A stretch of DNA of 64,000 nt. Source: Actinomadura harenae (GTDB lineage Bacteria; Actinomycetota; Actinomycetes; Streptosporangiales; Streptosporangiaceae). Of the stretch, positions 16,475 through 24,968 are shown piece by piece. The stretch is taken from assembly GCF_003696215.1 (NCBI RefSeq), contig NZ_RFFG01000032.1, forward strand, positions 24,301-88,300. Reading direction: 5' to 3'. Below the pieces are notes generated by a model that was not told the DNA's origin, did no database searches, and worked only from the letters and a program-made list of their open reading frames with translations. The position numbers were made by a program, and so were the translations under genes. Each line of letters starts with the position of its first letter. Within the stretch, counting starts at the first letter, position 1.

Positions 16475-17170
16475 GTGCCCGACCTGACCATTCCCGAGCC
16501 CCAGTTCCCCGACGACGACGGGAGCGCCGACCCGCGCCTGCGGGACGCGCTCGCCTCCTACGCCGCGGGACGGGCCGGCGGGCACGTGGTCCTCGAGGCG
16601 CTCGCCGGCAAGCGGCTGCTCGTCCCGATCGTGGCCGTCCTCACCGAGGAGGAGGACGTCGCCCCCGGCGAGCTGCGCCGCGAGAAGAACAGCGAGATGG
16701 CCCTGCCCACCCTCATGGGCGAGGACGGACGCCGCGGCGTCCTCGGGTTCACCTCCACCGCGTCCATGGCCGCGTGGCGCGCCGACGCCCGGCCCGTCGC
16801 GGTCAGCGCTCGGCAGGCCGCGTCCGCGGCGCTCGACGAGGGCGCGCACGCCCTGGTCGTGGACGTCGCGGGCCCCGTCCCGTTCGCCGTCGACGGCCTG
16901 CGCCTGCACCTGCTCGCCGAGGGCCGCCCCGTCCCGCCCCCGCACGAGGACGCCGAGGTCCTCGCCGCGATCGACGCCGCGTTCGGCGCGGAGCCGGGCG
17001 TCCAGGGCGTCCGGGTCGCGAAGGGCGAGCAGGCCGAGCTGGCCGTCCGGTTCGCGATCGCGCCCGGCCACGACGAGCGCGCCACCGTGCAGCGCGTGTC
17101 CGACCGCCTCGCCGAGTCCCTGCGCGGACGCGTCGTCGGCGGCGTCGAGCTGAGCCTCTACCGCCGCTAG
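16475..17170 (+). CDS. SseB-family protein
   Basis: This 231-residue cytoplasmic protein resembles the actinobacterial SseB N-terminal family. It has an acidic start (PEPQFPDDDGSADPRL), then a domain with RLLVPIVAVL, the basic REKNSEMALPTLMGEDGR turn and VLGFTSTASMAAW. A C-terminal part follows (VPPPHEDAEVLAAIDAAFG, ELAVRFAIAPGHDE). The family is widespread and poorly characterised, named after an enterobacterial secretion chaperone to which only part is related. Start GTG at 16475 fits the family's PDLTIPEPQFP opening and the leaderless box. An upstream GTG at 16424 is possible but less likely. The next gene starts 10 bases later. Confidence 0.8.
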   Translation: MPDLTIPEPQFPDDDGSADPRLRDALASYAAGRAGGHVVLEALAGKRLLVPIVAVLTEEEDVAPGELRREKNSEMALPTLMGEDGRRGVLGFTSTASMAAWRADARPVAVSARQAASAALDEGAHALVVDVAGPVPFAVDGLRLHLLAEGRPVPPPHEDAEVLAAIDAAFGAEPGVQGVRVAKGEQAELAVRFAIAPGHDERATVQRVSDRLAESLRGRVVGGVELSLYRR

Positions 17171-17173
17171 GCT
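17168..17173 (+). promoter_or_regulatory. -10 box overlapping the SseB stop codon (A24 peptidase)
   Basis: TAGGCT lies 7 bases before the ATG at 17181. Its first three bases are the stop codon of the upstream gene. It could start a separate leaderless transcript inside the pair. Confidence 0.45.
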
Positions 17174-17180
17174 GCGGCGC

Positions 17181-17738
17181 ATGAGCGCCCCCGTGTGGTC
17201 GGTGCGAGCCGACTGGACCGAGCCCCTCCGCAACGCGTGGACGCTCGCGGGCTGCGCCGCACTGGCCCTGGTCCTGGCGTTCCGCGCCCCCGACCCCGCC
17301 GCGATCCCGGCGTTCGCGTTCCTCGGCGTCCTGTGCGTGCTGCTCGGCGTCGTGGACGTCGCGCGGAAACGCCTCCCCGACCCGCTGACCCTTCCGTCCG
17401 TCCCCATCGCAGGCGCCCTGCTGGCCGTCGCCGACCCGTCGCGCTGGTTCGGGATGCTCGTGGGCGCGGGCGTGCTGTTCCTGGTGTTCGCGGTGCAGTG
17501 GTTCGCCGTCCCGAACGCCATCGGCTTCGGCGACGTGAAACTCGCCCCCGTCCTCGGCCTCTACCTGGGCTGGCTCGGCCGCCCCGCTTGGATCACCGGC
17601 CTGTTCGGGATGTTCGTCCTCGGCGGCCTCTTCGCCTTGGCCCTCCTCCTCTTCCGCCGCGCGGGACGCAAGGACCAGATCCCCTACGGCCCGTTCATGC
17701 TCGCCGGAACCCTCCTCGCGGTGCTCGCCCACGCCTGA
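17181..17738 (+). CDS. A24-family prepilin peptidase-like protein
   Basis: This 185-residue polytopic membrane protein has about five to six helices and carries the aspartyl-protease signature of type IV prepilin peptidases. The two catalytic aspartates are probably Asp59 in VVDVARKRLPD and Asp118 in the GxGD motif GFGDVK. It lacks the N-terminal cytoplasmic methylase domain of full-length PilD, as in short archaeal and actinobacterial (TadV/CpaA-like) enzymes. No pilin or tad genes are nearby, so the substrate lies elsewhere or it has another role. A TAG/-10 overlap with the upstream SseB-like gene suggests either an operon or a leaderless start. Confidence 0.88.
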   Translation: MSAPVWSVRADWTEPLRNAWTLAGCAALALVLAFRAPDPAAIPAFAFLGVLCVLLGVVDVARKRLPDPLTLPSVPIAGALLAVADPSRWFGMLVGAGVLFLVFAVQWFAVPNAIGFGDVKLAPVLGLYLGWLGRPAWITGLFGMFVLGGLFALALLLFRRAGRKDQIPYGPFMLAGTLLAVLAHA

Positions 17739-17784
17739 AAACCGTTGGACGCGTTGCCGCGCGTTTGGGCAGGCTGGGCACAAT

Positions 17785-18555
17785 ATGGACATCGATGTTG
17801 AGAGCTTCATCCGAGACGGTTTCGTCCGTGTGCCGGAGGCGTTCCCGCGGGACGTCGCCGACGCGGGCCGCGCGCTGCTCTGGGAGGCGTCCGGGTGCTC
17901 GCCGGACGACCCGTCCACCTGGACACAACCGGTCGTGCGTTTGTACGACCAGGGACAGCCGCCGTTCCGCGAGGCCGCGCAGAGCGCGCGCCTGCGCGAG
18001 GCGTACGACGCGCTCGTCGGTGAGAACCGGTGGGTCCCCAGGAAGACGGTCGGCGGCAGCTACGCCGTCCGGTTCCCTGTTGAGGACGCCCCCGGCGACG
18101 AGGGCTGGCACATCGAGTCGAGTTTCCCGGGACCCGACCCGAACGACTACACGACCTACCGCGTCAACCTGAACTCGCGCGGACGCGCCCTGCTCGTCCT
18201 GTTCCTGTTCTCGGACGTTGGAGACGACGACGCGCCCACCCGCGTCCGCGTCGGCTCGCACCTGGACGTCCCGCCCCTCCTGGAACACGCAGGAGATGAC
18301 GGACTCGCCTTTATGGAAATTGCCAAACGCGCCGACGCCGCGAGTGAGTACCGGGAAGTAGCCTTCGCGACCGGCCGCGCGGGCGACGTCTACCTGTGCC
18401 ACCCGTTCCTCGTCCACGCCGCGCAGCGCCACCAGGGGCGGACCGTCAAGTTCATGGCGCAGCCGGGCCTCGAACCCGCCGTCCCGCTGTCGGTGGACGG
18501 CCCGTCCCCGGTCGAACGCGCCATCAAGCTGGGCCTCGCGAACCGGCCGGTTTGA
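17785..18555 (+). CDS. Phytanoyl-CoA dioxygenase-like (PhyH) protein
   Basis: This 256-residue protein looks like a PhyH-family non-haem Fe(II)/2-oxoglutarate enzyme. It starts with the typical FIRDGFVRVPEAFP helix. A candidate metal motif is His109-x-Glu111 in GWHIESSF, where most members have His-x-Asp. The distal His is probably in YLCHPFLVHAA (206 or 211), followed by an Arg/Lys-rich turn that would bind 2-oxoglutarate. Because of the His-x-Glu, activity is likely but not certain. Codons around 18295-18340 are slightly less GC-biased than the neighbours. It appears monocistronic. Confidence 0.8.
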   Translation: MDIDVESFIRDGFVRVPEAFPRDVADAGRALLWEASGCSPDDPSTWTQPVVRLYDQGQPPFREAAQSARLREAYDALVGENRWVPRKTVGGSYAVRFPVEDAPGDEGWHIESSFPGPDPNDYTTYRVNLNSRGRALLVLFLFSDVGDDDAPTRVRVGSHLDVPPLLEHAGDDGLAFMEIAKRADAASEYREVAFATGRAGDVYLCHPFLVHAAQRHQGRTVKFMAQPGLEPAVPLSVDGPSPVERAIKLGLANRPV

Positions 18556-18588
18556 CCCTCACGCGACGTGAGGCCCGAGGGTGGGGGC

Positions 18589-19122
18589 ATGAGCGATCAC
18601 TACAACGCGTTCGAGATCAGCCCTGTGCCCCCGCCCGGCCCGGACGCCGTCCCGCCGGAGCCGTTCCGCGGCATCTACGGCATGCCCGCCTTCGCGACGA
18701 TCCCCACGAACGACCTGGCGGCGTCCACGGACTTCTGGATCCGCGGCCTCGGCTTCTTCGAACTGTTCGCCATCCCCGGCACCCTCGTCCACCTGCGCCG
18801 ATGGGCGTTCCAGGACGTCCTCCTCGTCGCGGCGGACGAGGTGCCCGAGCGACCGCCCGCCATGAGCGTCAGCTTCGCCTGCGTGCTCGGCCAGCTCGAC
18901 GGCATCGCCGAGGACTGCCGCGCGCTGCGTCCGGACTCGGTCGACGGCCCCCGCGACACGCCCTGGACCACCCGCGACGTGGAGGTGATCACCCCCGAGA
19001 ACGCGCGGATCGTCCTCACCGCCGCCAAGCCCTTCGACCCGTCCAGCCAGGAGGCCCGCGACCTGGCGGCCCTCGGGATCACCGCACCCGCCGCACCCGG
19101 CGACAATGGGGAACATGCCTGA
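18589..19122 (+). CDS. VOC (glyoxalase/bleomycin-resistance fold) protein
   Basis: This 177-residue protein carries one VOC-type betaalphabetabetabeta unit. FATIPTNDLAASTDFWIRGLGFF is the usual first strand and helix, and RWAFQDVLLVAADE is the following sheet. The second half is weaker, with VEVITPENARIVLTAA as the last strand. Family members bind metals and act as dioxygenases, isomerases or drug-binding proteins. The gene overlaps the start of the TipA-like regulator gene by 17 bases, so the two are co-translated and may share a ligand, for example a drug bound by both. The purine-rich GAGGGTGGGGGC before ATG 18589 serves as ribosome site. Confidence 0.8.
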   Translation: MSDHYNAFEISPVPPPGPDAVPPEPFRGIYGMPAFATIPTNDLAASTDFWIRGLGFFELFAIPGTLVHLRRWAFQDVLLVAADEVPERPPAMSVSFACVLGQLDGIAEDCRALRPDSVDGPRDTPWTTRDVEVITPENARIVLTAAKPFDPSSQEARDLAALGITAPAAPGDNGEHA

Positions 19123-19933
19123 CACCTGGGACGCCGGCGCCTGGGACGCCGAGGGCCTGACCGTCGGCCGGGTCTCGGCGCGCCTGGGCGTGACGGTCCG
19201 CGCGCTGCACCACTGGGACGAGATCGGCCTCGCGCGGCCGTCGCTGCGCACGTCCGCCGGATACCGGCTCTACACCGCCGGTGACCTGGACCGCGTCCAC
19301 CGTGTCGTCGTCTACCGCGAGCTCGGCCTCGGCCTGGACCGGATCCAGGCGATCCTGGACGACCCGGACGCGGACGTGCCCGGCGCGCTCCGCGCCCAGC
19401 GAGCCCAGGTCGACGAGCGGATCGAGCGCCTCCAGCGGCTCGGCGCCGGACTGGACCGGATGATCGAGGCCCACGAACGCGGCCCGCTGCTGACCGGCGA
19501 GCAGCAGACCGCGATCTTCGGCCCCGGATGGAACCCGGACTGGCCCGCCCAGGCCCGGCGGCGCTACGGCGACACGCCCCAGTGGCTGCAGTTCGCCGAA
19601 CGCGCGGCCGCACGCGACCCCGGCGAATGGCAGGCCGTTGCCGACGCCGTCACCGAATTCGAACGCTCCCTCGCGGACGCGATGGACGCGGGCGTCACCC
19701 CCGGAACCCCGGAGGCGAACCACCTCGTCGAACGACACCGCGAACTGTTCGCCTCGTACTTTCCCCTCACCAGACAGATGCAGGTCTGCCTCGGCCGCAG
19801 GTTCGAGGCCGATCCCGCGTTCGCCGCCCACTACGACGGCATCCGCCCCGGCCTCGCCACCTGGTTCCGCCACGCCGTCGACGCAAGCGCGCGCGCCCAC
19901 GACATCGACCCCGACACCGCGACCTGGCAGTAG
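19106..19933 (+). CDS. MerR-family regulator, TipA-like
   Basis: This 275-residue regulator has a MerR DNA-binding domain at residues 17-85 (LTVGRVSARLGVTVRALHHWDEIGL, then the SAGYRLYT wing). A coiled coil follows (about 95-128), then a C-terminal TipAS domain (about 135-275). TipAS proteins bind thiopeptide or other antibiotics and activate transcription. The TipAS landmarks FGPGWNPDWPAQARRRYGDTPQW and the later acidic helices are visible. The start is ATG 19106 or ATG 19115; neither has a good ribosome site, which fits coupling to the overlapping upstream VOC gene. Confidence 0.9.
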   Translation: MGNMPDTWDAGAWDAEGLTVGRVSARLGVTVRALHHWDEIGLARPSLRTSAGYRLYTAGDLDRVHRVVVYRELGLGLDRIQAILDDPDADVPGALRAQRAQVDERIERLQRLGAGLDRMIEAHERGPLLTGEQQTAIFGPGWNPDWPAQARRRYGDTPQWLQFAERAAARDPGEWQAVADAVTEFERSLADAMDAGVTPGTPEANHLVERHRELFASYFPLTRQMQVCLGRRFEADPAFAAHYDGIRPGLATWFRHAVDASARAHDIDPDTATWQ

Positions 19934-19937
19934 CCCC

Positions 19938-20420
19938 TCAGTCCAGGGGGAGCGGACGCCGGGGAACGGGCGCGGTGTGGATGAGCGACGTGGTCGTCTG
20001 CCCGTACGGCGTGAACAGGTCGAGGATCGGTTCGAGCTCGTCCACCGCGCGCAGGTGCATGGTGAAGTAGAAGCAGTCCTCACCGGTCATGCGGTAGCAC
20101 TCGACGATCTGGGGAACCTCCTGCGCGAGCTTGGAGATGCGCTGGAGCTCCCGGACCGCCGGTCGGACCCGGACCATCACCGTCACCGGGAATCCCAGGG
20201 CCCGCGGGTCGACCTCGGCGTGGTAGCCGGTGATGACCCCGCTCTCCTCCAGCCGCTGCACCCGGTCGGCCACCGCCGGCGCCGACAGGGCGACCCGGCG
20301 GCCCAGCTCGGCGAGGCTCAGCCGGGCGTCCGCCTGGAGCTCGGTGAGAAGACGAAGGTCCAGAGCGTCGATGTCCTTGGGTTCGTAGGCCCGCTCGGGT
20401 CTGATCCTTCGATTCGCCAT
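19938..20420 (-). CDS. Lrp/AsnC-family regulator
   Basis: This 160-residue regulator has an N-terminal helix-turn-helix (residues about 17-75: DALDLRLLTELQADARLSLAELGRRV, then VADRVQRLEESGVI). A RAM ligand-binding domain follows (VTVMVRVRPAVRELQRI, GEDCFYFTMHL). It is divergent from the aldo/keto reductase gene, which it probably regulates. The 64-base gap holds a short palindrome at 20443-20454. Ligands of this family are usually amino acids; the one used here is unknown. Confidence 0.93.
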   Translation of the reverse strand: MANRRIRPERAYEPKDIDALDLRLLTELQADARLSLAELGRRVALSAPAVADRVQRLEESGVITGYHAEVDPRALGFPVTVMVRVRPAVRELQRISKLAQEVPQIVECYRMTGEDCFYFTMHLRAVDELEPILDLFTPYGQTTTSLIHTAPVPRRPLPLD

Positions 20421-20442
20421 TCTCCCAAATTACGACCTGCCC

Positions 20443-20454
20443 GACGATGTCGTC
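20443..20454. promoter_or_regulatory. Short palindrome between lrp-like and aldo/keto reductase genes
   Basis: GACGA-TG-TCGTC has perfect 5-base arms. It lies mid-way in the divergent gap, a plausible half of an Lrp-type operator. The evidence is position and symmetry only. Confidence 0.4.
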
Positions 20455-20484
20455 ATGCCGCACACCACCCCTCAGGAGGCATGA

Positions 20485-21462
<978 letters not shown>

Positions 21463-21468
21463 AACGGC

Positions 21469-21510
21469 GGCGGCGCGACCGGCAGCGGGGGTCCCGCCGG
21501 TCGCGCCGCC
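21469..21510 (+). terminator. Strong hairpin after the aldo/keto reductase gene
   Basis: A 15-base perfect stem pairs 21469-21483 with 21496-21510 around a 12-base loop and is followed by TTCTCC. It starts seven bases after the stop codon. Confidence 0.75.
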
Positions 21511-21547
21511 TTCTCCAGCGGGACGCGCCGTCACTCGTAGGACGAGG

Positions 21548-21796
21548 TCACCAGGAGCCCTCCAACTCCTGGCGCCCCCACCCGTCCGCGACGAGCGCGG
21601 CCCGCAGCTCGGCGGCCGTGTCGCAGTCGAACACGTCCTTCTCCTGAAGCCGGTCTATAGGAAGCGGCCCACGCAGCGCCCACCAGCGCTTCTTGCTGCT
21701 CACGATGAACCCCCAGGCGGGGAAGTCCGCCTCCAGGGCGGCGAGCAGGTCTTCTTCCGAGGGGGAGCACGCGTCCATGACCAGAGGAACCTTCAC
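21548..21796 (-). CDS. Small conserved-type protein beside the XRE gene
   Basis: This protein of 82 residues (76 if translation begins at ATG 21778) has no recognised domain. It starts near MDACSPSEEDLLAALEADFP and has a Trp/Lys-rich core (GFIVSSKKRWWALRG). It ends with FDCDTAAELRAALVADGW. Small proteins of this look are often found next to XRE/DUF397 pairs in actinomycetes, which is the case here. It is divergent from the XRE gene and shares its promoter region with the CRP-like dyad at 21820-21835. The GTG at 21796 and the ATG at 21778 are both possible starts. Confidence 0.6.
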   Translation of the reverse strand: MKVPLVMDACSPSEEDLLAALEADFPAWGFIVSSKKRWWALRGPLPIDRLQEKDVFDCDTAAELRAALVADGWGRQELEGSW

Positions 21797-21819
21797 TTTC
21801 GAGGAGCCGTCCGCTTTCC

Positions 21820-21835
21820 TGTGACCAGCTTCACA
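21820..21835. promoter_or_regulatory. CRP/FNR-like palindrome TGTGA-N6-TCACA
   Basis: TGTGA (21820-21824) and TCACA (21831-21835) are separated by six bases, an exact match to the classic CRP consensus. It lies between the divergent small protein gene and the XRE gene. Either a Crp-type protein or the XRE regulator itself could bind here. Confidence 0.5.
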
Positions 21836-21907
21836 CCAGTGGGTTACTCTCAGTCACGGACCCATCACTCCCCAAGTGGCACCCCACCTCCTCGAGGGGA
21901 CACCCCG

Positions 21908-22740
21908 ATGCCGGACGACCCGAGCTACACCCGCGACCCGCTGCTCCGCTCCTTCGGACGGGTCATGCACTCCCACCGCGAAGCGGCGAACCTCTCCCGC
22001 CCGCAACTCGCCGACGAACTCGGCTGCGGCGCGACCTGGATCGAGAAGCTGGAGACGGGCCGAAAACCCCCTCCGAAGCCACCGCCGACGACTGCGACGT
22101 CCGCTTCGGCACGTCCCTGACCCGCACCTTCTGGACGATGTGGGACGAGATCAAACGCGAAGGCAAACACATCGCGGCGCCCCCTGGCTTTGACAAGTAC
22201 ATCGACTTTGAGGGCGGCGCTCTCTGTGTCCGCCAGTTCACGAACCAGTGGGTGCCGGGCCTGCTCCAGACGCCTGACTACGCGCGGGCCGTTCTGGAAC
22301 TCAGTGAGTCCGCCGGTGGCGTCGAGGAACGCCTGGCAGCGCGCATCGAACGCCAAGGGATCTTCGACCGTGAGCCTCCGGCGCGGATGGTGGCGGTCCT
22401 CGACGAGGCCGTACTTCGGAGGCCGCTGGGAGGCGCGAAGGTCATTCGCGAGCAGCTTGAGTGGCTGGTCCACCTTTCGGCGACCCGGCGTCACATCTCC
22501 GTCTGTGTCCTGCCCTTCACCGCGATGACGGCTGGAGCGGATGATGGTTCGTTCACCATCTTGACGCTCCCCAGTGGTCTCGACATCGGCTACCACGAGG
22601 GGCCGGAGATCAGCCAGGTGATCGAAGAGCCTGCCGTCGTGGCGGAGTACTCAGTACGCTGGGATCTCGTGATGAGTGAGGCGATGTCCCGATCCGAGTC
22701 TCACAAGTTCATCCTGAGGGCAGCGGAGGACTACACGTGA
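21908..22740 (+). pseudogene. XRE-family (WhiJ-like) regulator with DUF5753 domain, frame broken
   Basis: The first frame (21908-22120) encodes MPDDPSYTRDPLLRSFG and a helix-turn-helix (LSRPQLADELGCGATWIEKLETGRK) and then runs into a wrong frame. The continuation, TPSEATADDCDVRFGTSLTRTFW and the DUF5753 domain to 22740, is in the -1 frame. The switch falls at AAAACCCCC (22063-22071). One extra A, or a -1 slip on A-AAA, restores GRKTPSEA exactly as expected for the family. It is therefore a recent frameshift, a homopolymer sequencing error, or, less likely, programmed frameshifting. With the DUF397 gene it forms the usual XRE-DUF397 pair, joined by a GTGA overlap at 22737. Confidence 0.8.
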
Positions 22741-22937
22741 CCATGCCGGACCTGTCCCGAGCGTATTGGCGCACAAGCAGCCACAGCTCCCAAGGCGGGC
22801 AAGACTGCGTCGAGGTGGCCGGGCTTGCGCCTGTCGTGGCCGTTCGGGACTCGAAGGACCCGGACGGGCCCAAGCTGATCCTCGACGCGGCCGCCTGGTC
22901 CTCCCTCACTCGCCTCGTCCGGTCGTCGGCGGGCTGA
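22737..22937 (+). CDS. DUF397 protein, partner of the XRE regulator
   Basis: This 66-residue DUF397 protein has the family pattern: RAYWRTSSHSSQGGQDCVEVA, then VAVRDSKDPDGPKL and AWSSLTRLV. DUF397 proteins are small partners of WhiJ-like XRE regulators in actinomycetes, where the pair controls development or antibiotic genes. The biochemical role is unsettled. The GTG start overlaps the XRE stop (GTGA at 22737-22740); an ATG at 22743 is also in frame. Its last 32 bases overlap the 3' end of the oxidoreductase gene on the other strand. Confidence 0.88.
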   Translation: MTMPDLSRAYWRTSSHSSQGGQDCVEVAGLAPVVAVRDSKDPDGPKLILDAAAWSSLTRLVRSSAG

Positions 22938-23823
22938 AGGTCAGCACGACCTTGCCCGTGAGGCCGCCGGCCTCGAAGAGCTCGTGAGCCTCGCCAACCC
23001 GCTCGACCGGGAGGTCGGCGGCCACGCGCAGGCGCAGGACACCGTCGTCCACCAGGCGCGCCAGTTCCCCGAGCTGCTTCCCGCTCTGCTCGACGTACGA
23101 CTTGGACGCCCCGGGGACGTCCGGCAGCGGGGCGTCCGCGATCGACACGTACCGTCCCCCCTCGGCCAGCGCGTGCGTCACGTGCGGTCCGGCCGTGTGC
23201 AGGACGACCTGGTAGACGCCGTCGGCGAGTTCCGCCGGGTCGTCCACGACCAGTTCGGCGCCGAGCTCGCGCGCCGCGTCCACGTGACTCGTCCGCGACA
23301 CCAGCCCGTCCACCCGGGCCCCGAGGTGCCTCGCCAACTGGACGGCCAGACCGCCCACACCGCCCACGGCTCCCACGACGAGCACCCGATCGCCCGCCCC
23401 GACGTCGGCCGACTCCAGTGCCTGAAGTGCGGTGAGCCCGGCCAGCGGAAGCGTCGCCGCCTCCTCCGGACCCACCCGTCCGGGCGCGGCGGCCAGCAGA
23501 TCCCCGGGCAGTGAGACCACATCGGCCCAGGTCCCGCGTCCGGTCGCGATCTGCGCGGACATCGCGATGACCCGATCGCCGGGCCGGAACCGCTCGTCCT
23601 CACTGTCCAGGACGACCCCGGACAGATCCCATCCCAGGTTCGCGGGCAGCGTCCCGATCTCCCACTCCCGCGTCTTGGCGTCCACGGGGTTCAGGCTGCT
23701 GGCGACCGTCCGCACCAGCACCTCGCCCGCCCCGACCACCGGCTCAGGCACCCGCCGCACCCGAAGCACGTCCGTCCCACCGTGCATGTCGATCCCCACG
23801 GCCCGCATGAAAGTAGCGCTCAT
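22906..23823 (-). CDS. Zinc-free quinone oxidoreductase-like (MDR superfamily) protein
   Basis: This 305-residue medium-chain dehydrogenase/reductase lacks structural and catalytic zinc cysteines, like quinone oxidoreductases. The N-terminal GroES-like domain has VVGAGEVLVRTVASSLNPVDAKTR and the Rossmann domain has VLVVGAVGGVGGLAVQLARHLGA. It should reduce quinones or enones with NADPH. ATG 23823 is chosen; a GTG at 23841 would place the start inside the operator at 23841-23856, and ATG 23808 is also possible. It sits between the two DUF397 genes on the opposite strand, as if inserted into that cluster, and its 3' end overlaps the first of them. Confidence 0.88.
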   Translation of the reverse strand: MSATFMRAVGIDMHGGTDVLRVRRVPEPVVGAGEVLVRTVASSLNPVDAKTREWEIGTLPANLGWDLSGVVLDSEDERFRPGDRVIAMSAQIATGRGTWADVVSLPGDLLAAAPGRVGPEEAATLPLAGLTALQALESADVGAGDRVLVVGAVGGVGGLAVQLARHLGARVDGLVSRTSHVDAARELGAELVVDDPAELADGVYQVVLHTAGPHVTHALAEGGRYVSIADAPLPDVPGASKSYVEQSGKQLGELARLVDDGVLRLRVAADLPVERVGEAHELFEAGGLTGKVVLTFSPPTTGRGE

Positions 23824-23840
23824 GCCAAGGACGCTAAGCA

Positions 23841-23856
23841 CTCACACCAATGTGAG
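23841..23856. promoter_or_regulatory. Perfect operator-like palindrome upstream of the quinone oxidoreductase gene
   Basis: CTCACA-CCAA-TGTGAG is a perfect 16-base palindrome. On the minus strand a TTGACT (23863-23858) precedes it, so the dyad would lie between -35 and -10, the classic place for a repressor. No regulator gene adjoins it. Confidence 0.6.
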
Positions 23857-23983
23857 AGTCAAACGACCGAACCTGGTGAGCACCAGAGGCGAGGACGCGC
23901 GCCCCTGGGACGCCGGTGGCGCCCCCGCCCAAGCCGGTGGACACTCCGATCAACACGAGCGTCAAGCCAGGGGAGACCCGCAC

Positions 23984-24241
23984 ATGAACCCCTTCGCCCA
24001 GCCCGCCGCCCACTGGCGCAAGAGCACCCACAGCAGCAGCCAAGGCGGCCAATGCAGCGAGATCGCCGACCTTTCCGCCGCCCACTGGCACAGGAGAAGC
24101 CGTAGTTCCCAAGACAGGCAGGATTGTGTGGAGGTGGCCGTCCTCGTCGTTCGGGACTCGAAGGACCCCGACGGGCCGAAGCTGATCCTCACCCAGGCCG
24201 CCTGGCGCAACCTGGTCGCCCGGGCCCGCGGTCGTGCGTAG
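23984..24241 (+). CDS. DUF397 protein with a duplicated N-terminal half
   Basis: This 85-residue protein contains one and a half DUF397 units. Residues 8-30 (AAHWRKSTHSSSQGGQCSEIADL) are the first half of a unit that stops before the RDSKDP core. Residues 31-85 (SAAHWHRRSRSSQDRQDCVEVAV, VRDSKDPDGPKLIL, AAWRNLVARA) form a complete unit very like the neighbour at 22737. GGGGAGA lies before the ATG. It has no XRE partner directly upstream, since the oxidoreductase gene lies between. It overlaps the lipoprotein gene start by eight bases. The arrangement suggests unequal recombination between DUF397 copies. Confidence 0.75.
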   Translation: MNPFAQPAAHWRKSTHSSSQGGQCSEIADLSAAHWHRRSRSSQDRQDCVEVAVLVVRDSKDPDGPKLILTQAAWRNLVARARGRA

Positions 24242-24767
24242 GGCGCGTCGCACATTGCACGCGCCGACGGCCGGTCGGATTCGGCGTATCGCGGTGACCG
24301 CATGTGCCTGCGGTCCCTGCCTGTTCCTCCAGGGATGCGGCCCTGCACAGGTGGGGTACACCGGGATGTCGAAATCGAGCACCGGTGACCTGCTCGGTGT
24401 CGTTCAGGTCTGTCGGGGCAGTGTGAACGAGGCGGTCCTCCGGATCGATGACACCCACCCAAAGGTCCGGTGGCATCGCTCGACCCCGGTACGGGGATTC
24501 AGCATGTGGCCGCTCGTTGCTGGTGGTGACGGGTGGGTGCGCAGCGGAGATCCGGGTGTTCTCAGCAGAGAGCGCCCCCTCGTTCTCTCCGCGCATCGAG
24601 GAAACTCCGCGGTCACCCTCAGTGTCGACTTTGATCAAAGCAAGCTGGCCCTGCTCCCTCCCGGACAGGTGCTGTACTTCTCCAGTCCTCCCGGTTCCAG
24701 CGAACCGGCCAAGGCCCGAACTTCCTCCTTGGCGGAGTTCCGGACCGTGTGCAGAGGTCCGAAGTAG
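24234..24767 (+). CDS. Putative small lipoprotein
   Basis: This 177-residue protein begins with an Arg-rich segment and a hydrophobic stretch ending in the lipobox-like LFLQGCGP, so the Cys at about residue 35 is probably lipidated and the protein held on the outer face of the membrane. The mature part contains VGYTGMSKSSTGDLLGVVQVCRG, VRWHRSTP and SVDFDQSKLALLPPGQVLYFSS, a pattern seen in small actinobacterial lipoproteins of unknown function. I cannot assign a role. The GTG start overlaps the end of the DUF397 gene by eight bases. Codon bias is weaker than in core genes, consistent with accessory DNA. Confidence 0.65.
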   Translation: MRRARRTLHAPTAGRIRRIAVTACACGPCLFLQGCGPAQVGYTGMSKSSTGDLLGVVQVCRGSVNEAVLRIDDTHPKVRWHRSTPVRGFSMWPLVAGGDGWVRSGDPGVLSRERPLVLSAHRGNSAVTLSVDFDQSKLALLPPGQVLYFSSPPGSSEPAKARTSSLAEFRTVCRGPK

Positions 24768-24968
24768 GGAGGAGCCGGGTTCGTCCTTCGGCGTGATCGC
24801 GTCCCGTCGGCCGGGGCCAGGGTGCCGGGCGACGCCCCGGTTCGAAACGGCATGAGCTCACACCAGGCCGCCGGGGGCCGGGGCGAGTCTCGGCTGGCTT
24901 TTCGGTCGTGTCTGCCTTCCCTCAAGATCCTTTCAGCGGTGCCAGCCGCGAACGGCCGGGTCGGCGTC

